Shown: in pieces, positions 42,751 to 51,697 of the stretch
Position numbering within the stretch: the first letter of the stretch is position 1
Layout of the letters: each line of letters opens with the position of its first letter
NCBI GenBank assembly: GCA_023262855.1
Contig: JALQYQ010000047.1
Span: 1 to 64,000 of the forward strand
DNA: 64,000 nucleotides
From: Crocinitomicaceae bacterium
GTDB taxonomy: Bacteria; Bacteroidota; Bacteroidia; Flavobacteriales_D; Crocinitomicaceae
Direction of reading: 5' to 3'
The notes under the pieces: model-generated
Database searches by the model: none
Told to the model about the DNA's origin: nothing
The model's input: the letters and a program-made list of their open reading frames with translations, nothing else
Translations under genes and position numbers: made by a program

Positions 42751-43131
42751 TTACAATTTACCTAAAAAGCCATTAATTCTATATTCTCCCTTTTCATTTT
42801 TCAAAATTAAAAAACCATGTGGCGCATCGAGATCACTTCTATTGGAACCGATGTCAATAATTGTTTCATGCGACTCTTCATGAATTGAATAGAATACGTT
42901 TGAGGAAGTCAAATCCTTTGCAATTGAATCAAGAAATGCTGTATTCTTTAAAGAATCTGACCAATCCAATACACTCAAAAAACCTTCATTCGTGCAAATT
43001 TTATTGATCCGATTAATGTTATGCGATTTTAGTTCTTTGGCAAGTATCGACAAACCATTTCGATTTAATGGCTCATTTGAAGTACAGCTAAGCAGTAATA
43101 AACCTAAAAACAAAACAAATAAGAACTTCAT
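42751..43131 (-). CDS. Predicted lipoprotein of unknown function
   Basis: 126 residues. The signal MKFLFVLFLGLLLLSC has lipobox Cys16, followed by TSNEPLNRNG. The mature domain looks mixed alpha/beta (LSILAKELKSHNINRINKIC, 20 residues, then SHETIIDIGSNR and GFLILKNEKGEYRINGFLGK), compatible with a small DUF4878/NTF2-like fold, but I cannot name a family. It is the first gene of a two-gene lipoprotein operon with the 58-residue lipoprotein, and lies next to a 600-base repeat region upstream. Confidence 0.65.
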   Translation of the reverse strand: MKFLFVLFLGLLLLSCTSNEPLNRNGLSILAKELKSHNINRINKICTNEGFLSVLDWSDSLKNTAFLDSIAKDLTSSNVFYSIHEESHETIIDIGSNRSDLDAPHGFLILKNEKGEYRINGFLGKL

Positions 43132-43323
43132 AAAAGAGATTTAGTTACGTTTTTTAATCTCTGAAAGATAATAGAAATTATTTATATCAACAATTTTAAA
43201 ACAATTAATGAGTGGTGGTTCGTAAATATCACATCTACAAAAAGCTTTACCACTTACCACTACAACCCTGAAGGGGTTGAATGAGAGCCCAGAGCAGAGA
43301 ATCGAGAACCGAGAGTCGACATG

Positions 43324-43350
43324 CCTGTCGTAGCCTCCAGCGCAGACAGG
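43324..43350. repeat. 27-base element CCTGTCGTAGC...GCAGACAGG
   Basis: A second copy of the element at 21692-21718, differing at 3 of 27 bases. The ends CCTGTC and GACAGG are perfectly complementary here. Confidence 0.7.
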
Positions 43351-43414
43351 AAATCGAGATTAGCCCAAAACCCTGAAGGGGTTGAATCATTAACCTTTTA
43401 CTAAAAACAAAAAA

Positions 43415-43439
43415 AGGGACGCGATAAATCGACGTCCCT
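43415..43439. repeat. GGGACG hairpin element
   Basis: AGGGACG (43415-43421) pairs with CGTCCCT (43433-43439), with inner CGAT/ATCG and one bulged A: 11 pairs in 25 bases. There is no T run after it, so it is a repeat-type palindrome, not a terminator. Confidence 0.6.
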
Positions 43440-43733
43440 ACGATTAGATTTAATGTTGTAAATCAATCCCAACCCTGAAGGGGTTGAATCTTAATACTAC
43501 AAAACCTTACAACTGATTCACAACCCTGAAGGGGTTGAATAATTAAAATGAATAATGGTTAAACTAAAGAATAAAAAAATACTCAAAAATGAATTAAAAA
43601 AATAATGCACCTTTTTCCTTTTTTTAAAACAAATATTCGCCTTTTATCAAAACAAATAATGTCCTGAATTGTCTATTCTATAGTGCATGAATAAATAGTT
43701 GTTTAAACCCTTTTCATGTGCTTTACTTAGGAC

Positions 43734-44387
43734 ATGGATATGGAAAAAACCTTTCGTTTAAATGATATTCTCGCACTTGAAAAGCAAAAGCGTACAAATT
43801 TAATCAACAGCATTGGAGGATTTAAAAGTGTTGGTTTGATTGGAACACAAAACAAACTGGGACAAACAAATCTCGGTATTTTCAGTTCTATCATCCACAT
43901 AGGAGCGCATCCTCCATTGATTGGTTTAATTTTTCGACCGAGTAACCCAATGCGCGACACACTTTCAAACATTCTTGAAACAGGATATTATACAATTAAT
44001 CACATCCATGAAGGAATTCTGTCGCAAGCGCACCAAACGTCTGCGCATTATCCAGCAGAACAATCCGAATTTGAAGCAGTAGGACTTAGTCCTTCCTATA
44101 TAGATTCAATTCCGGCTCCTTTTGTGGCGGAAAGCAAGATTCAGATTGGTGTTCAATTCAAAGAAAAACTAGAAATAAAAAGTAACAATACACAATTAGT
44201 TGTAGGAGAAATTGTTTTCATAAAAGTCCCAGAAAACTGTTTGGGCGCTGATGGATTCGTTCATCTGGATAAAGTTAACACGCTCACTTGCTCGGGGTTA
44301 GACGCGTATCACTCAACCAATTCAATCAATCGTTTTAGTTACGCAAAACCGAATAAAGACTTAACATCGCTCCTTTCCAATGAATAA
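43734..44387 (+). CDS. Flavin reductase-like domain protein
   Basis: 217 residues, a split-barrel FMN-binding flavin reductase or flavoredoxin. [20 protein letters not shown] (20 residues) and [20 protein letters not shown] (20 residues) correspond to the FMN-binding strands, and [13 protein letters not shown] follows. Such proteins supply reduced flavin or bind FMN. The start is either 43734 or the Met two codons on (43740). The next gene, a photolyase, starts 8 bases before this stop. It is therefore the first gene of the photolyase operon, and may deliver reduced flavin to the photolyases, whose FAD must be fully reduced to act. Confidence 0.86.
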   Translation: MDMEKTFRLNDILALEKQKRTNLINSIGGFKSVGLIGTQNKLGQTNLGIFSSIIHIGAHPPLIGLIFRPSNPMRDTLSNILETGYYTINHIHEGILSQAHQTSAHYPAEQSEFEAVGLSPSYIDSIPAPFVAESKIQIGVQFKEKLEIKSNNTQLVVGEIVFIKVPENCLGADGFVHLDKVNTLTCSGLDAYHSTNSINRFSYAKPNKDLTSLLSNE

Positions 44388-45897
44388 AACTGCTCTGTCA
44401 ATTGTTTGGTTCAAGCGCGACTTACGTGTGAGCGATCATGCTGCTTTACACAGGGCACAGCAGGGGAATTTACCGATTCTCCTACTCTATTGCTTTGAAC
44501 CTTCGATTATGGAGTACGATGATTCAGACACACGTCATTGGCGTTTTGTCTATGAATCGCTGTTAGACCTACAAAAAAGCTTCAATGCTTCGAACGCGAA
44601 ACTTCACATTTTCTTTAATGAAGCTGAATTTGTCTTTCGAAAATTAGCAGAGAAGTATAAAATTGAAGCGGTATATTCTCATCAGGAAATTGGGAATAAA
44701 TTAACTTTTGACCGCGATCTCCGATTAAAACGTTTCTTCAAAGAGCAATCAATAGCGTGGCAAGAATTCCAAACAAATGGTATTATTCGCGGACTAAAAA
44801 ACCGAATGACCTGGGATGAACAGTGGAAAAAAGTAATGACTTCCCCCTATTATCCTTTTGAGGCAAGTGTTGGAACTTTTTTTGAACTTTCCAATGACGA
44901 TGAACACGAATTAAAAGGACCCGACTTACCAACTGAAATTACACAACGCAACACGTCTTTTCAGGAAGGTGGAGAATCGTGGGCATGGAAATACTTAAAA
45001 AGTTTTATTTCGGAACGCTACGTCAATTACAGCAAGCATATTTCAAAACCATTGTTGAGTCGCACGGGTTGTAGTCGACTTTCGCCTTATTTAGCTTACG
45101 GAAACATCAGTATGAGAATGGTGTATCAAGTTACCATTCAGAATTACGAAACGTCTCGAAATAAACGAGCATTATCCAATTTCATTTCACGTTTGCATTG
45201 GCATTGTCATTTCATTCAAAAGTTTGAAAGTGAATGTCGGATGGAATTTGAGAATGTCAATCGTGCATTTGATGCGGTAGTAAAACAAAAAAACGAGGCT
45301 TACATTTCTGCTTGGCAGCAAGGAAAAACTGGCGTTCCAATTGTTGATGCGTGCATGCGTTGTTTGGTTGAAACAGGTTATATCAATTTTCGCATGCGTG
45401 CGATGGTGGTTTCCTTTTTCGTTTTTAACCTTTGGCAAGATTGGCGCGAGTTGCATTATTTAGCGCGTCAATTTTTGGATTATGAACCGGGAATTCATTA
45501 CCCACAATTACAAATGCAAGCTGGCGTTACAGGCATTAATACCGTGCGCATTTACAATCCGATTAAAAATTCGGAAGATCACGATTCAGAGGGACTTTTC
45601 ATCAAACGATGGCTACCAGAATTGAAGAACATTCCGCCACATTTGATTCACGAACCTTGGAAATTGAGTTGGATGGAACAACAACTCTACGGCTGTGAAA
45701 TTGGCAAAGACTACCCTGCTCCTATTGTCGATTTGGAAGAAACACGTAAATACGCGAGTGATGTTATTTGGTCATTTCGCAAGAATACTGAAGTTAAAAT
45801 CGAAGGACAACGAATCTTAAACATGCATGTCAGCCAAGATTCAACACGTAAATCGAAATCAAATGCGAAACGTAAAAAAGCAACACCTACCGACTAA
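44380..45897 (+). CDS. Cryptochrome/photolyase family protein (probable CPD photolyase)
   Basis: 505 residues. The N-terminal photolyase alpha/beta domain is [20 protein letters not shown] (20 residues). The C-terminal FAD-binding helical domain includes [20 protein letters not shown] (20 residues), [37 protein letters not shown] (20 residues), [20 protein letters not shown] (20 residues) and [20 protein letters not shown] (20 residues). The repair substrate is inferred, since this Bacteroidota subclass is not identical to class I PhrB. The C-terminal tail is Lys/Ser-rich ([18 protein letters not shown]) and might contact DNA. It overlaps the flavin reductase gene by 8 bases and the DUF2256 gene by 35. 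Confidence 0.88.
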   Translation: MNKTALSIVWFKRDLRVSDHAALHRAQQGNLPILLLYCFEPSIMEYDDSDTRHWRFVYESLLDLQKSFNASNAKLHIFFNEAEFVFRKLAEKYKIEAVYSHQEIGNKLTFDRDLRLKRFFKEQSIAWQEFQTNGIIRGLKNRMTWDEQWKKVMTSPYYPFEASVGTFFELSNDDEHELKGPDLPTEITQRNTSFQEGGESWAWKYLKSFISERYVNYSKHISKPLLSRTGCSRLSPYLAYGNISMRMVYQVTIQNYETSRNKRALSNFISRLHWHCHFIQKFESECRMEFENVNRAFDAVVKQKNEAYISAWQQGKTGVPIVDACMRCLVETGYINFRMRAMVVSFFVFNLWQDWRELHYLARQFLDYEPGIHYPQLQMQAGVTGINTVRIYNPIKNSEDHDSEGLFIKRWLPELKNIPPHLIHEPWKLSWMEQQLYGCEIGKDYPAPIVDLEETRKYASDVIWSFRKNTEVKIEGQRILNMHVSQDSTRKSKSNAKRKKATPTD

Positions 45898-46003
45898 GGT
45901 CTGCCCTGTTTGTGAACGTCCATTTACCTGGCGAAAAAAATGGGAAAAGGTTTGGAACGAGGTCATTTATTGCAGCGATCGTTGCCGTAAAACAAAGAAA
46001 TGA
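45863..46003 (+). CDS. DUF2256 zinc-ribbon-type small protein
   Basis: 46 residues starting at ATG 45863 in a frame overlapping the last 35 bases of the photolyase gene. The signature [20 protein letters not shown] (20 residues), then [15 protein letters not shown], is exactly that of DUF2256, with four cysteines as CxxC and CxxxC for metal binding. DUF2256 genes commonly accompany photolyases and cryptochromes, but the role is unknown. Its stop TGA overlaps the next gene's ATG (46000-46003). A shorter start inside the photolyase end is not available as ATG. The overlaps on both sides imply tight co-translation. Confidence 0.9.
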   Translation: MRNVKKQHLPTKVCPVCERPFTWRKKWEKVWNEVIYCSDRCRKTKK

Positions 46004-47544
46004 TGGAAGAAAAAAAGATAGTACGACTGCTTCTCGGAGATCAATTGAATTACGCTCATTCGTGGTTTAGAACGGTGCATCCAAACGTTACATACGTTTT
46101 CATGGAAATCAGAACGGAGACAGATTACACCGTTCATAATATCCAAAAAGTACTTGGATTCTTTGCTGCCATGCGCGAATTTGCCGATTGGTTGCGTGAA
46201 AACAAGCACCAGGTAATTTACCTGCATTTGAACGATGAGGACAATCTTCAATCCTTTGAAAAAAACATTCAAGCACTGATTCAACAGCATTCTTTTACTC
46301 ATTTTGAATACCAACTTCCCGATGAATACCGCGTCGATGAAGTTCTGAGTCAATTATCCTCGAAACTCAGTATTTCAAGTGCTTTCGTTGATTCCGAACA
46401 TTTCTTTGGAACGCGTGACGAATTGAGCCAGTTTTTCGAAGGAAAGAAAATGCTTTTGATGGAGAGTTTTTACCGCCACATGCGCACAAAGCACAAGGTT
46501 TTAATGGATGGCTCACTTCCAACCACTGGGCAATGGAACTACGATTCAGACAACCGTAAGAAATTACCAAATCAACACAAACCAACTGAACCATTGGTGT
46601 TTGACAACGACGTTTCGTCGATATACAAAGAGCTCCAAGTTGCGCAAATAAAAACGCTAGGAACCTGTGATCCGAAACGGTTTATTTGGCCCGTCAATCG
46701 TCAACAATCCTTGGACTTATTGCGCTTCTTTATTGAGAATTGTTTGCCTTTGTTTGGAACGTATCAGGACGCTATGATGCCTCAGGAGTGGTCGCTTTAT
46801 CATTCTCGCCTGTCGTTTTCCATGAATACCAAAATGCTTTCTCCAATGGAAGTCATTCAAGCGGCGATTGACCAATGGAAACAACATCCAACAACCATCG
46901 AATTCAATCAATTGGAAGGTTTTGTTCGACAAATCATCGGTTGGCGGGAATACATGCGCGGAATTTATTGGAAGGAAATGCCACGGTACCGCGATTTGAA
47001 TTTTTTCCAGCACCAACGGTCCTTACCTGAATGGTTTTGGACGGGAAAAACAAAGATGAATTGTATGCGAGACGCCATTCAGCAATCTTTGAATTACGCC
47101 TATGCCCACCACATTCAACGCTTGATGATTACGGGAAATTTTGCCCTATTGGCTGGCGTTCATCCGGATGAAGTGGATCAGTGGTATTTGGGAATTTACA
47201 TTGATGCCTTGGAATGGGTTGAAATCACGAACACGCGTGGAATGAGTCAATTTGCAGATGGCGGAATTGTTGGGACGAAACCCTATGTTAGTTCAGCCAC
47301 ATACATTGATAAAATGAGTCATTACTGCGGCACTTGTTACTATTCTAAAGCGAAAAAAGTGGGCGAAAAAGCCTGTCCTTTCAATAGTCTTTATTGGAAT
47401 TTTTATGATCAACATGAGGATAAACTAGCGAAAAACCCACGCATTGGGATGATGTACAATGTTTGGCGAAAGATGAAACCCGAAGATAAAGCAGCACTTT
47501 TGGAGCAAGCAGCCTACTACATCGATCACATCAATGAACTTTGA
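46000..47544 (+). CDS. phrB: FeS-type bacterial cryptochrome / (6-4) photolyase (FeS-BCP)
   Basis: 514 residues (a start at Met2, 46003, is possible). The N-terminus [15 protein letters not shown] and the short photolyase domain are those of the FeS-BCP/CryPro class. Four cysteines C355, C443, C446 and C459 have the spacing 88-3-13, the same as the 4Fe-4S ligands of Agrobacterium PhrB (350, 438, 441, 454, from memory). The cluster region reads [13 protein letters not shown] and [16 protein letters not shown]. This class repairs (6-4) photoproducts with FAD and a lumazine-type antenna. It is encoded between DUF2256 (4-base overlap) and cry-DASH. Confidence 0.93.
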   Translation: MMEEKKIVRLLLGDQLNYAHSWFRTVHPNVTYVFMEIRTETDYTVHNIQKVLGFFAAMREFADWLRENKHQVIYLHLNDEDNLQSFEKNIQALIQQHSFTHFEYQLPDEYRVDEVLSQLSSKLSISSAFVDSEHFFGTRDELSQFFEGKKMLLMESFYRHMRTKHKVLMDGSLPTTGQWNYDSDNRKKLPNQHKPTEPLVFDNDVSSIYKELQVAQIKTLGTCDPKRFIWPVNRQQSLDLLRFFIENCLPLFGTYQDAMMPQEWSLYHSRLSFSMNTKMLSPMEVIQAAIDQWKQHPTTIEFNQLEGFVRQIIGWREYMRGIYWKEMPRYRDLNFFQHQRSLPEWFWTGKTKMNCMRDAIQQSLNYAYAHHIQRLMITGNFALLAGVHPDEVDQWYLGIYIDALEWVEITNTRGMSQFADGGIVGTKPYVSSATYIDKMSHYCGTCYYSKAKKVGEKACPFNSLYWNFYDQHEDKLAKNPRIGMMYNVWRKMKPEDKAALLEQAAYYIDHINEL

Positions 47545-47567
47545 GAAACTTCACAAAATTAACGCAC

Positions 47568-48854
47568 ATGAAAACAGCAATCGTTTGGTTCAAAACAGAT
47601 TTACGCTTGGAAGACAATGAAACTTTAGTAAAAGCCATCGCTCAGAATGATCAACTAATTCCAGTTTATTGTTTCGATCCGCGTCATTGGGAAACGAGTA
47701 CGTTTGGCTTTAAAAAGACAGGAAGTTTCCGCACGAAATTCTTGTTTGAAGCATTAATCGATTTAAATAAACAATTAGAGCTAATCGGCTCACATTTAGT
47801 TGTTTTAAATAGCTTACCTGAAGAAGAACTTCCACAACTAGTCGCAAAATATGCTGCGACAAAAGTGTATGCAAAACGCGAAGTTGGGTTTGAGGAGAAA
47901 CAAGTAGAATCTGCTGTTGAAACAGCCTTGTGGAAACATAAATGTGAATTGGAACGCTTTAGTACAAGTACGCTTTACCACGCAGAAGATTTGCCTTTCG
48001 CCATCAAATCAATTCCAGAGGTATTTACTGAATTTCGTAAGAAGGTGGAAAAGGAATCGATCATCCGTCCTGTGTTCAAGCGACCTGCACGCATCAATTC
48101 ACCAGCAATGAAACCCTTTCAACTTCCATCCTTTGAATCTCTTGGACTTGAACCACCACAAGCAGATGAACGTGCTGTCCTTGCGTTTAAAGGAGGAGAA
48201 ACAGCAGCATTGCAACGTTTGAATCACTATTTTTTTGATACGAAAGCGCTCTCACGTTACAAGGAAACGCGCAACGGTTTGATTGGAGCAGATTATTCAT
48301 CAAAGTTCTCCGCTTGGTTGGCTTTGGGTTGTATTTCGCCGCGCTACATCGTTGATCAAATCAGAAACTATGAAGAGCAACACGGTGCCAACGAATCGAC
48401 TTATTGGCTGATCTTCGAACTTATTTGGCGCGATTATTTCCGTTTCATGATGAAAAAGCACCAAGCAAAGTTCTTCTTAAAAGGTGGAATTCAAGGCAAA
48501 GAACTCAGCACACAAACTGATTTAGCAAAAGCGCAACAATGGATCAATGGAGAAACAGGCCTCGACTTTATCGATGCAAACATGAACGAACTCAAACGAA
48601 CTGGTTTTATGAGTAATCGCGGGAGACAGAATGTTGCCAGCTATTTTTGCAATGAACTAAACCTCGATTGGCGTATTGGAGCAAGTTACTTCGAAGAAAA
48701 GTTGATCGACTATGACGTTTGCAGCAACTGGGGAAATTGGGCTTACCTGGCAGGAGTTGGCAATGATCCTCGCGGAAGTCGCGCGTTTAACATCGAAAAG
48801 CAAGCGAATGAATATGATAGAAAGGGAGAATATAGGAAGATTTGGCTGGATTGA
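47568..48854 (+). CDS. cry: DASH-family cryptochrome
   Basis: 428 residues from the ATG at 47568. The N-terminal domain reads AIVWFKTDLRLEDNETLVKA (20 residues), then PVYCFDPRHWE and SFRTKFLFEALIDLNKQLE (19 residues), as in cry-DASH. The FAD-domain motifs ALSRYKETRNGLIGADYSSK (20 residues), FSAWLALGCISPR, FELIWRDYFRFM and MSNRGRQNVASYFCNELNLD (20 residues) are intact. Cry-DASH proteins repair CPDs in single-stranded DNA and may act as sensors. The gene follows the FeS-BCP by 23 bases and is the last gene of the operon. Confidence 0.94.
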   Translation: MKTAIVWFKTDLRLEDNETLVKAIAQNDQLIPVYCFDPRHWETSTFGFKKTGSFRTKFLFEALIDLNKQLELIGSHLVVLNSLPEEELPQLVAKYAATKVYAKREVGFEEKQVESAVETALWKHKCELERFSTSTLYHAEDLPFAIKSIPEVFTEFRKKVEKESIIRPVFKRPARINSPAMKPFQLPSFESLGLEPPQADERAVLAFKGGETAALQRLNHYFFDTKALSRYKETRNGLIGADYSSKFSAWLALGCISPRYIVDQIRNYEEQHGANESTYWLIFELIWRDYFRFMMKKHQAKFFLKGGIQGKELSTQTDLAKAQQWINGETGLDFIDANMNELKRTGFMSNRGRQNVASYFCNELNLDWRIGASYFEEKLIDYDVCSNWGNWAYLAGVGNDPRGSRAFNIEKQANEYDRKGEYRKIWLD

Positions 48855-49050
48855 AAGTGGAGTTTTTAAGGAGCGTCTATGAAATAAAAAACTTCCTGTT
48901 TTTCCTTTCTTTCATTAATTATTTTAAATCAGGATGCATTTACCGGTTCTACTCACCCATTGAATAAACAATTAAATCAAACTTAATTTTACGGAACAAA
49001 AACATTTTTATCGTTAATTTGAAACTTCAATTCTGAAATCAAATTAAAAA

Positions 49051-49398
49051 ATGGGAATAGAAATCATCATTGGTGCCGCCGTCGGATTTGCCTATTTAGG
49101 CGCTCAATACATCATTAAGAATGGATACAAGAAAAAATGTTCAAAATGTAGCAAATGGTTTGCACTTAAACTGATTAATTCAGAGTTAATAAGCACAAAA
49201 AAAACACAAAAAGTTAGAACGACTAAAGAAGAGTCTGGACAAATGGAGATAATTCAAAAACACGGTAAAACGATTATCAAACCAAAACTTCGTTCAACAT
49301 TAAAGTGGATTCCAGCAGTGACATCCCGTTATAAAAACACTACAGAATGTAGATTTTGTAAGGAAAAATTCATCACATTTTCGGAGGAAACAGTGTAG
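49051..49398 (+). CDS. Membrane-anchored zinc-ribbon-like protein
   Basis: 115 residues. The N-terminal hydrophobic helix GIEIIIGAAVGFAYLGAQYI (20 residues) is a membrane anchor or uncleaved signal. After a basic NGYKKK, a first CSKCSKWFALKL and, about 60 residues on, a second CRFCKEKFITF form two CxxC knuckles that together could hold one zinc. Between them are basic segments (KKTQKVRTT; KPKLRS). I know no family name. It stands alone between cry-DASH and a convergent lipoprotein gene 5 bases beyond its stop. A DNA- or RNA-binding role is possible from the zinc-ribbon look, no more. Confidence 0.6.
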   Translation: MGIEIIIGAAVGFAYLGAQYIIKNGYKKKCSKCSKWFALKLINSELISTKKTQKVRTTKEESGQMEIIQKHGKTIIKPKLRSTLKWIPAVTSRYKNTTECRFCKEKFITFSEETV

Positions 49399-49403
49399 AA
49401 AAC

Positions 49404-49895
49404 TTAGTAAAATATTTTCCCGTTTTTTAAATTTGAAGGAACAATTCGTGCTGTATCATTTTCAATAACGACCACTAATCGCTTGATTACTTTTGTTGCA
49501 TCAATTTGACATGAATAACTCAAAATCTTGCAATCTGAAGAGTCCTTCATCCCTGTCAATTTGAGTTCAAAGCCTAAATCTAATTTTGAAAGGGATTTCT
49601 GCAATTCACTCATTGAATAGTGTTGTTTAGTTTGTTTGTCCAATAAAGGAATCATTTTATCAATTGATCCAACTCGATAATACGTATTGAACATTGTCCC
49701 GATATCAGAACCATATTCCATTAAAACTGGATTTGCCATTGACGCCTCTGCTACCGGATCAGAATTTGTTGTATCTGCTGGTTGATTCTTCAATGTTGAA
49801 TTATCTACATTATTCGATTTCCATTGACGTGTGCATGAAAATAGAACGATTAACGTTATGATCAAACCTGGAATGAAGATATTTGTTTGTTTCAT
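49404..49895 (-). CDS. Predicted lipoprotein of unknown function
   Basis: 163 residues from the ATG at 49895; the longer frame to 49955 would put 20 charged residues ahead of the signal and is rejected. The signal MKQTNIFIPGLIITLIVLFSC has 21 residues and is described here as a hydrophobic stretch ending in the lipobox VLFSC. After it comes a Ser/Thr/Asn-rich linker, then a compact domain with GTMFNTYYRVGSIDKMIPLL (20 residues) and FELKLTGMKDSSDCKILSYS (20 residues), ending TARIVPSNLKNGKIFY. It resembles small NTF2-like lipoproteins such as DUF3887-type. The function is unknown. Confidence 0.62.
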   Translation of the reverse strand: MKQTNIFIPGLIITLIVLFSCTRQWKSNNVDNSTLKNQPADTTNSDPVAEASMANPVLMEYGSDIGTMFNTYYRVGSIDKMIPLLDKQTKQHYSMSELQKSLSKLDLGFELKLTGMKDSSDCKILSYSCQIDATKVIKRLVVVIENDTARIVPSNLKNGKIFY

Positions 49896-50057
49896 TTTAT
49901 CGATTGTTTTCTTTTTTTTAAGTTGTAATTGCACGTTATAAGTACCTTCTCGCACAACATCCTTTAACTGATTTTCTTACGAAAAGTCGAATTTAAAAAT
50001 AATTAATAAATTTACACACCATGTTAATCATCATTGGTAGGCGCTAAAACACAACAA

Positions 50058-50252
50058 ATGAAAACTTTTTTATACATCTTGGTAATTTTGATTTGGTTAT
50101 TCTGCTTTACAATAGGTTGTCTGTTGTTTGCACAATACATTGAACTTCCATTAATTCAAGAAGTGATCGTTGGTGTATTGTTTGTTGGTAGTTTGATTTT
50201 CCTTCGAATCAAAAAATTTCAACCAAGTTGGATGAATAAACTCGAGGATTAA
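50058..50252 (+). CDS. Small two-span membrane protein (64 residues)
   Basis: 64 residues from the ATG at 50058; an upstream TTG (50034) is less likely. Hydrophobic segments are at about 2-26 (TFLYILVILIWLFCFTIGC, 19 residues) and 33-50 (IQEVIVGVLFVGSLIFL), with a basic end LRIKKFQPSWMNKLED. No family is recognised. It lies between a divergent lipoprotein gene and the sigma factor gene, 200 bases from the latter. Confidence 0.5.
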   Translation: MKTFLYILVILIWLFCFTIGCLLFAQYIELPLIQEVIVGVLFVGSLIFLRIKKFQPSWMNKLED

Positions 50253-50461
50253 CGGAAATAGATATCGTTTATCCCGAATTCTCGCACCAAAAATCCATCT
50301 TTCCTTCTTCTTTTATTACCCCAGAATTCCGCATTCTTGAATAGAATTGTCGATTTCGTGTAGCTCTTTAGAAATCTTTATTTTCATTTTTTCCTATGCA
50401 CACACAATAAGCTATAAATTCTTTCGTTTGCTTTTTACTGTTAAACTCTAAAACAAACGCT

Positions 50462-50956
50462 ATGAAAACGAACATTCTCCTTGTTTCGGAACAAATGCCG
50501 TATTTTAAATCTGTGGCTCTACGTTCTCTCCCTAGTCGCTACATTCACTTAGCTGAAGACTTAGCACAAGATGCCATCATCAAGTCAATCGAAAAAATTC
50601 ATTTGTACGATGCTTCGAAAGGCAACTTTAAATCATGGTTATTCAAACTTACTCAAAACCTTTGCTTTGATGCGGTTCGTAAACTGGATAAAATGAACGT
50701 TGTTCCAATGAGTATTGAGTTATTACATGACAAAGCTGATCATTCGAAAGAAATTCATCATGCTGAATTGAAAGTTATTCGCCGCGCAATGAAAAACTTG
50801 AATGAGCGCGATCGCCAATTGATCTTGTACAAGTTTGTCTTCAATTTAAGTGGTCGTGAAATGGCACAATTGCTTGAGATTCCAGAAGCACAAATCAACA
50901 CTTATTTCAAACGCGCCAAAATGCGCTTAGTTGAATTATGTGAAAAAGCAGCTTGA
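50462..50956 (+). CDS. RNA polymerase sigma factor, ECF-like (sigma-70 family)
   Basis: 164 residues. Region 2 covers LAEDLAQDAIIKSIEKIHLY (20 residues) and NFKSWLFKLTQNLCFDAVRK (20 residues), the promoter-melting part. Region 4 includes MKNLNERDRQLILYKFVFNL (20 residues), SGREMAQLLEIPEAQINTYF (20 residues) and KRAKMRLVEL. It lacks a clear neighbouring anti-sigma gene, unlike the sigma factor at 15861. Both are in the ECF size range but differ in sequence. The start ATG at 50462 is preceded by 200 bases of gene-free DNA. Confidence 0.88.
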   Translation: MKTNILLVSEQMPYFKSVALRSLPSRYIHLAEDLAQDAIIKSIEKIHLYDASKGNFKSWLFKLTQNLCFDAVRKLDKMNVVPMSIELLHDKADHSKEIHHAELKVIRRAMKNLNERDRQLILYKFVFNLSGREMAQLLEIPEAQINTYFKRAKMRLVELCEKAA

Positions 50957-51032
50957 TATTTCCTGATTGTTCAACCACTCTGCGGTTATTTCAATTCTTT
51001 TTTGACCACCTATCAATTATTTCCATTACCTC

Positions 51033-51692
51033 TTACTTCAAAAAATCATACACCTCATGGTGAATTAATCGCACGCGAATTCCAATTTCTTGACGGAAAT
51101 ATTTTTGTTCTGTACCGTTTATTGTTTCGGCAAATATTGGCGTGAAACCTTGACGATAAAACAAATCGTATTGGCGTGTTTTGCTGCGTGCTCGCTTACT
51201 TGCTGACGAATAATGGTGGTACAAGGATAAACCGATCTGACCTCCTACTTCACCGAATGATTCATTCGGATGTTCGCGCGTCCCTAACATGTAATGGTAT
51301 TCTGGCGCTACTATCAATCCTAATGAAAGGTAATGACAAACGCCATTGATTCTTTTGTTCATCAATTTGACCAAGCGCTTGTTGAAAATCAATGATGCAT
51401 CCAACGTATGACTTTCTGTCAAGGGAAATGAGGTGTTGCGCGCACCTGAATTTAAGAGATGTGAATACGTGTATCCAACACTTGGATAAATTCCACGCGA
51501 AACCATTGATATAAAACCAATACTTCCATTTACGTTAGTTAATGAGAATGGATCTCCTGCTTGTTTCAGCACTGACAATGGCTGAGCAGAAATATACATG
51601 CCATAATTCTTTCCTGTACGCTCATAAAATTGTCCAAATGCCGTTGTTCCAATTACAATCGTCAAAAGAGCTGAGATTATTTTTGCTTTCAT
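51033..51692 (-). CDS. Exported protein, probable outer-membrane beta-barrel
   Basis: 219 residues with signal peptide (MKAKIISALLTIVIGTTAFGQ, 21 residues with cleavage after FGQ or AFG). The mature part has alternating aromatic and polar residues (YGMYISAQPLSVLKQ; SLGLIVAPEYHYMLG; VGGQIGLSLYHHYSS) typical of beta strands of outer-membrane proteins and ends in IGIRVRLIHHEVYDFLK. The usual terminal Phe is not present at the very end. It follows the cell-wall-hydrolase-like gene by 5 bases, so it is in the same operon. No family can be named. Confidence 0.6.
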   Translation of the reverse strand: MKAKIISALLTIVIGTTAFGQFYERTGKNYGMYISAQPLSVLKQAGDPFSLTNVNGSIGFISMVSRGIYPSVGYTYSHLLNSGARNTSFPLTESHTLDASLIFNKRLVKLMNKRINGVCHYLSLGLIVAPEYHYMLGTREHPNESFGEVGGQIGLSLYHHYSSASKRARSKTRQYDLFYRQGFTPIFAETINGTEQKYFRQEIGIRVRLIHHEVYDFLK

Positions 51693-51697
51693 CTTTT

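Larger units (their letters stand above)
43264..43540. repeat. Four copies of AACCCTGAAGGGGTTGAAT with two other palindromes between
   Basis: Identical 19-base copies stand at 43264-43282, 43369-43387, 43471-43489 and 43522-43540, all in the same orientation; each has AACCC/GGGTT arms. Start-to-start distances are 105, 102 and 51. Between copies 1 and 2 lies the 27-base element shared with 21692; between 2 and 3 lies a GGGACG hairpin. The 602-base gap 43132-43733 contains no credible gene. The pattern resembles clustered REP-like elements. Confidence 0.8.

Noticed and set aside
43264-43540. CRISPR array
   Set aside because: Repeats are only 19 bases with intervals of 51, 102 and 105, the intervening sequences contain other palindromes, and no cas genes are near.
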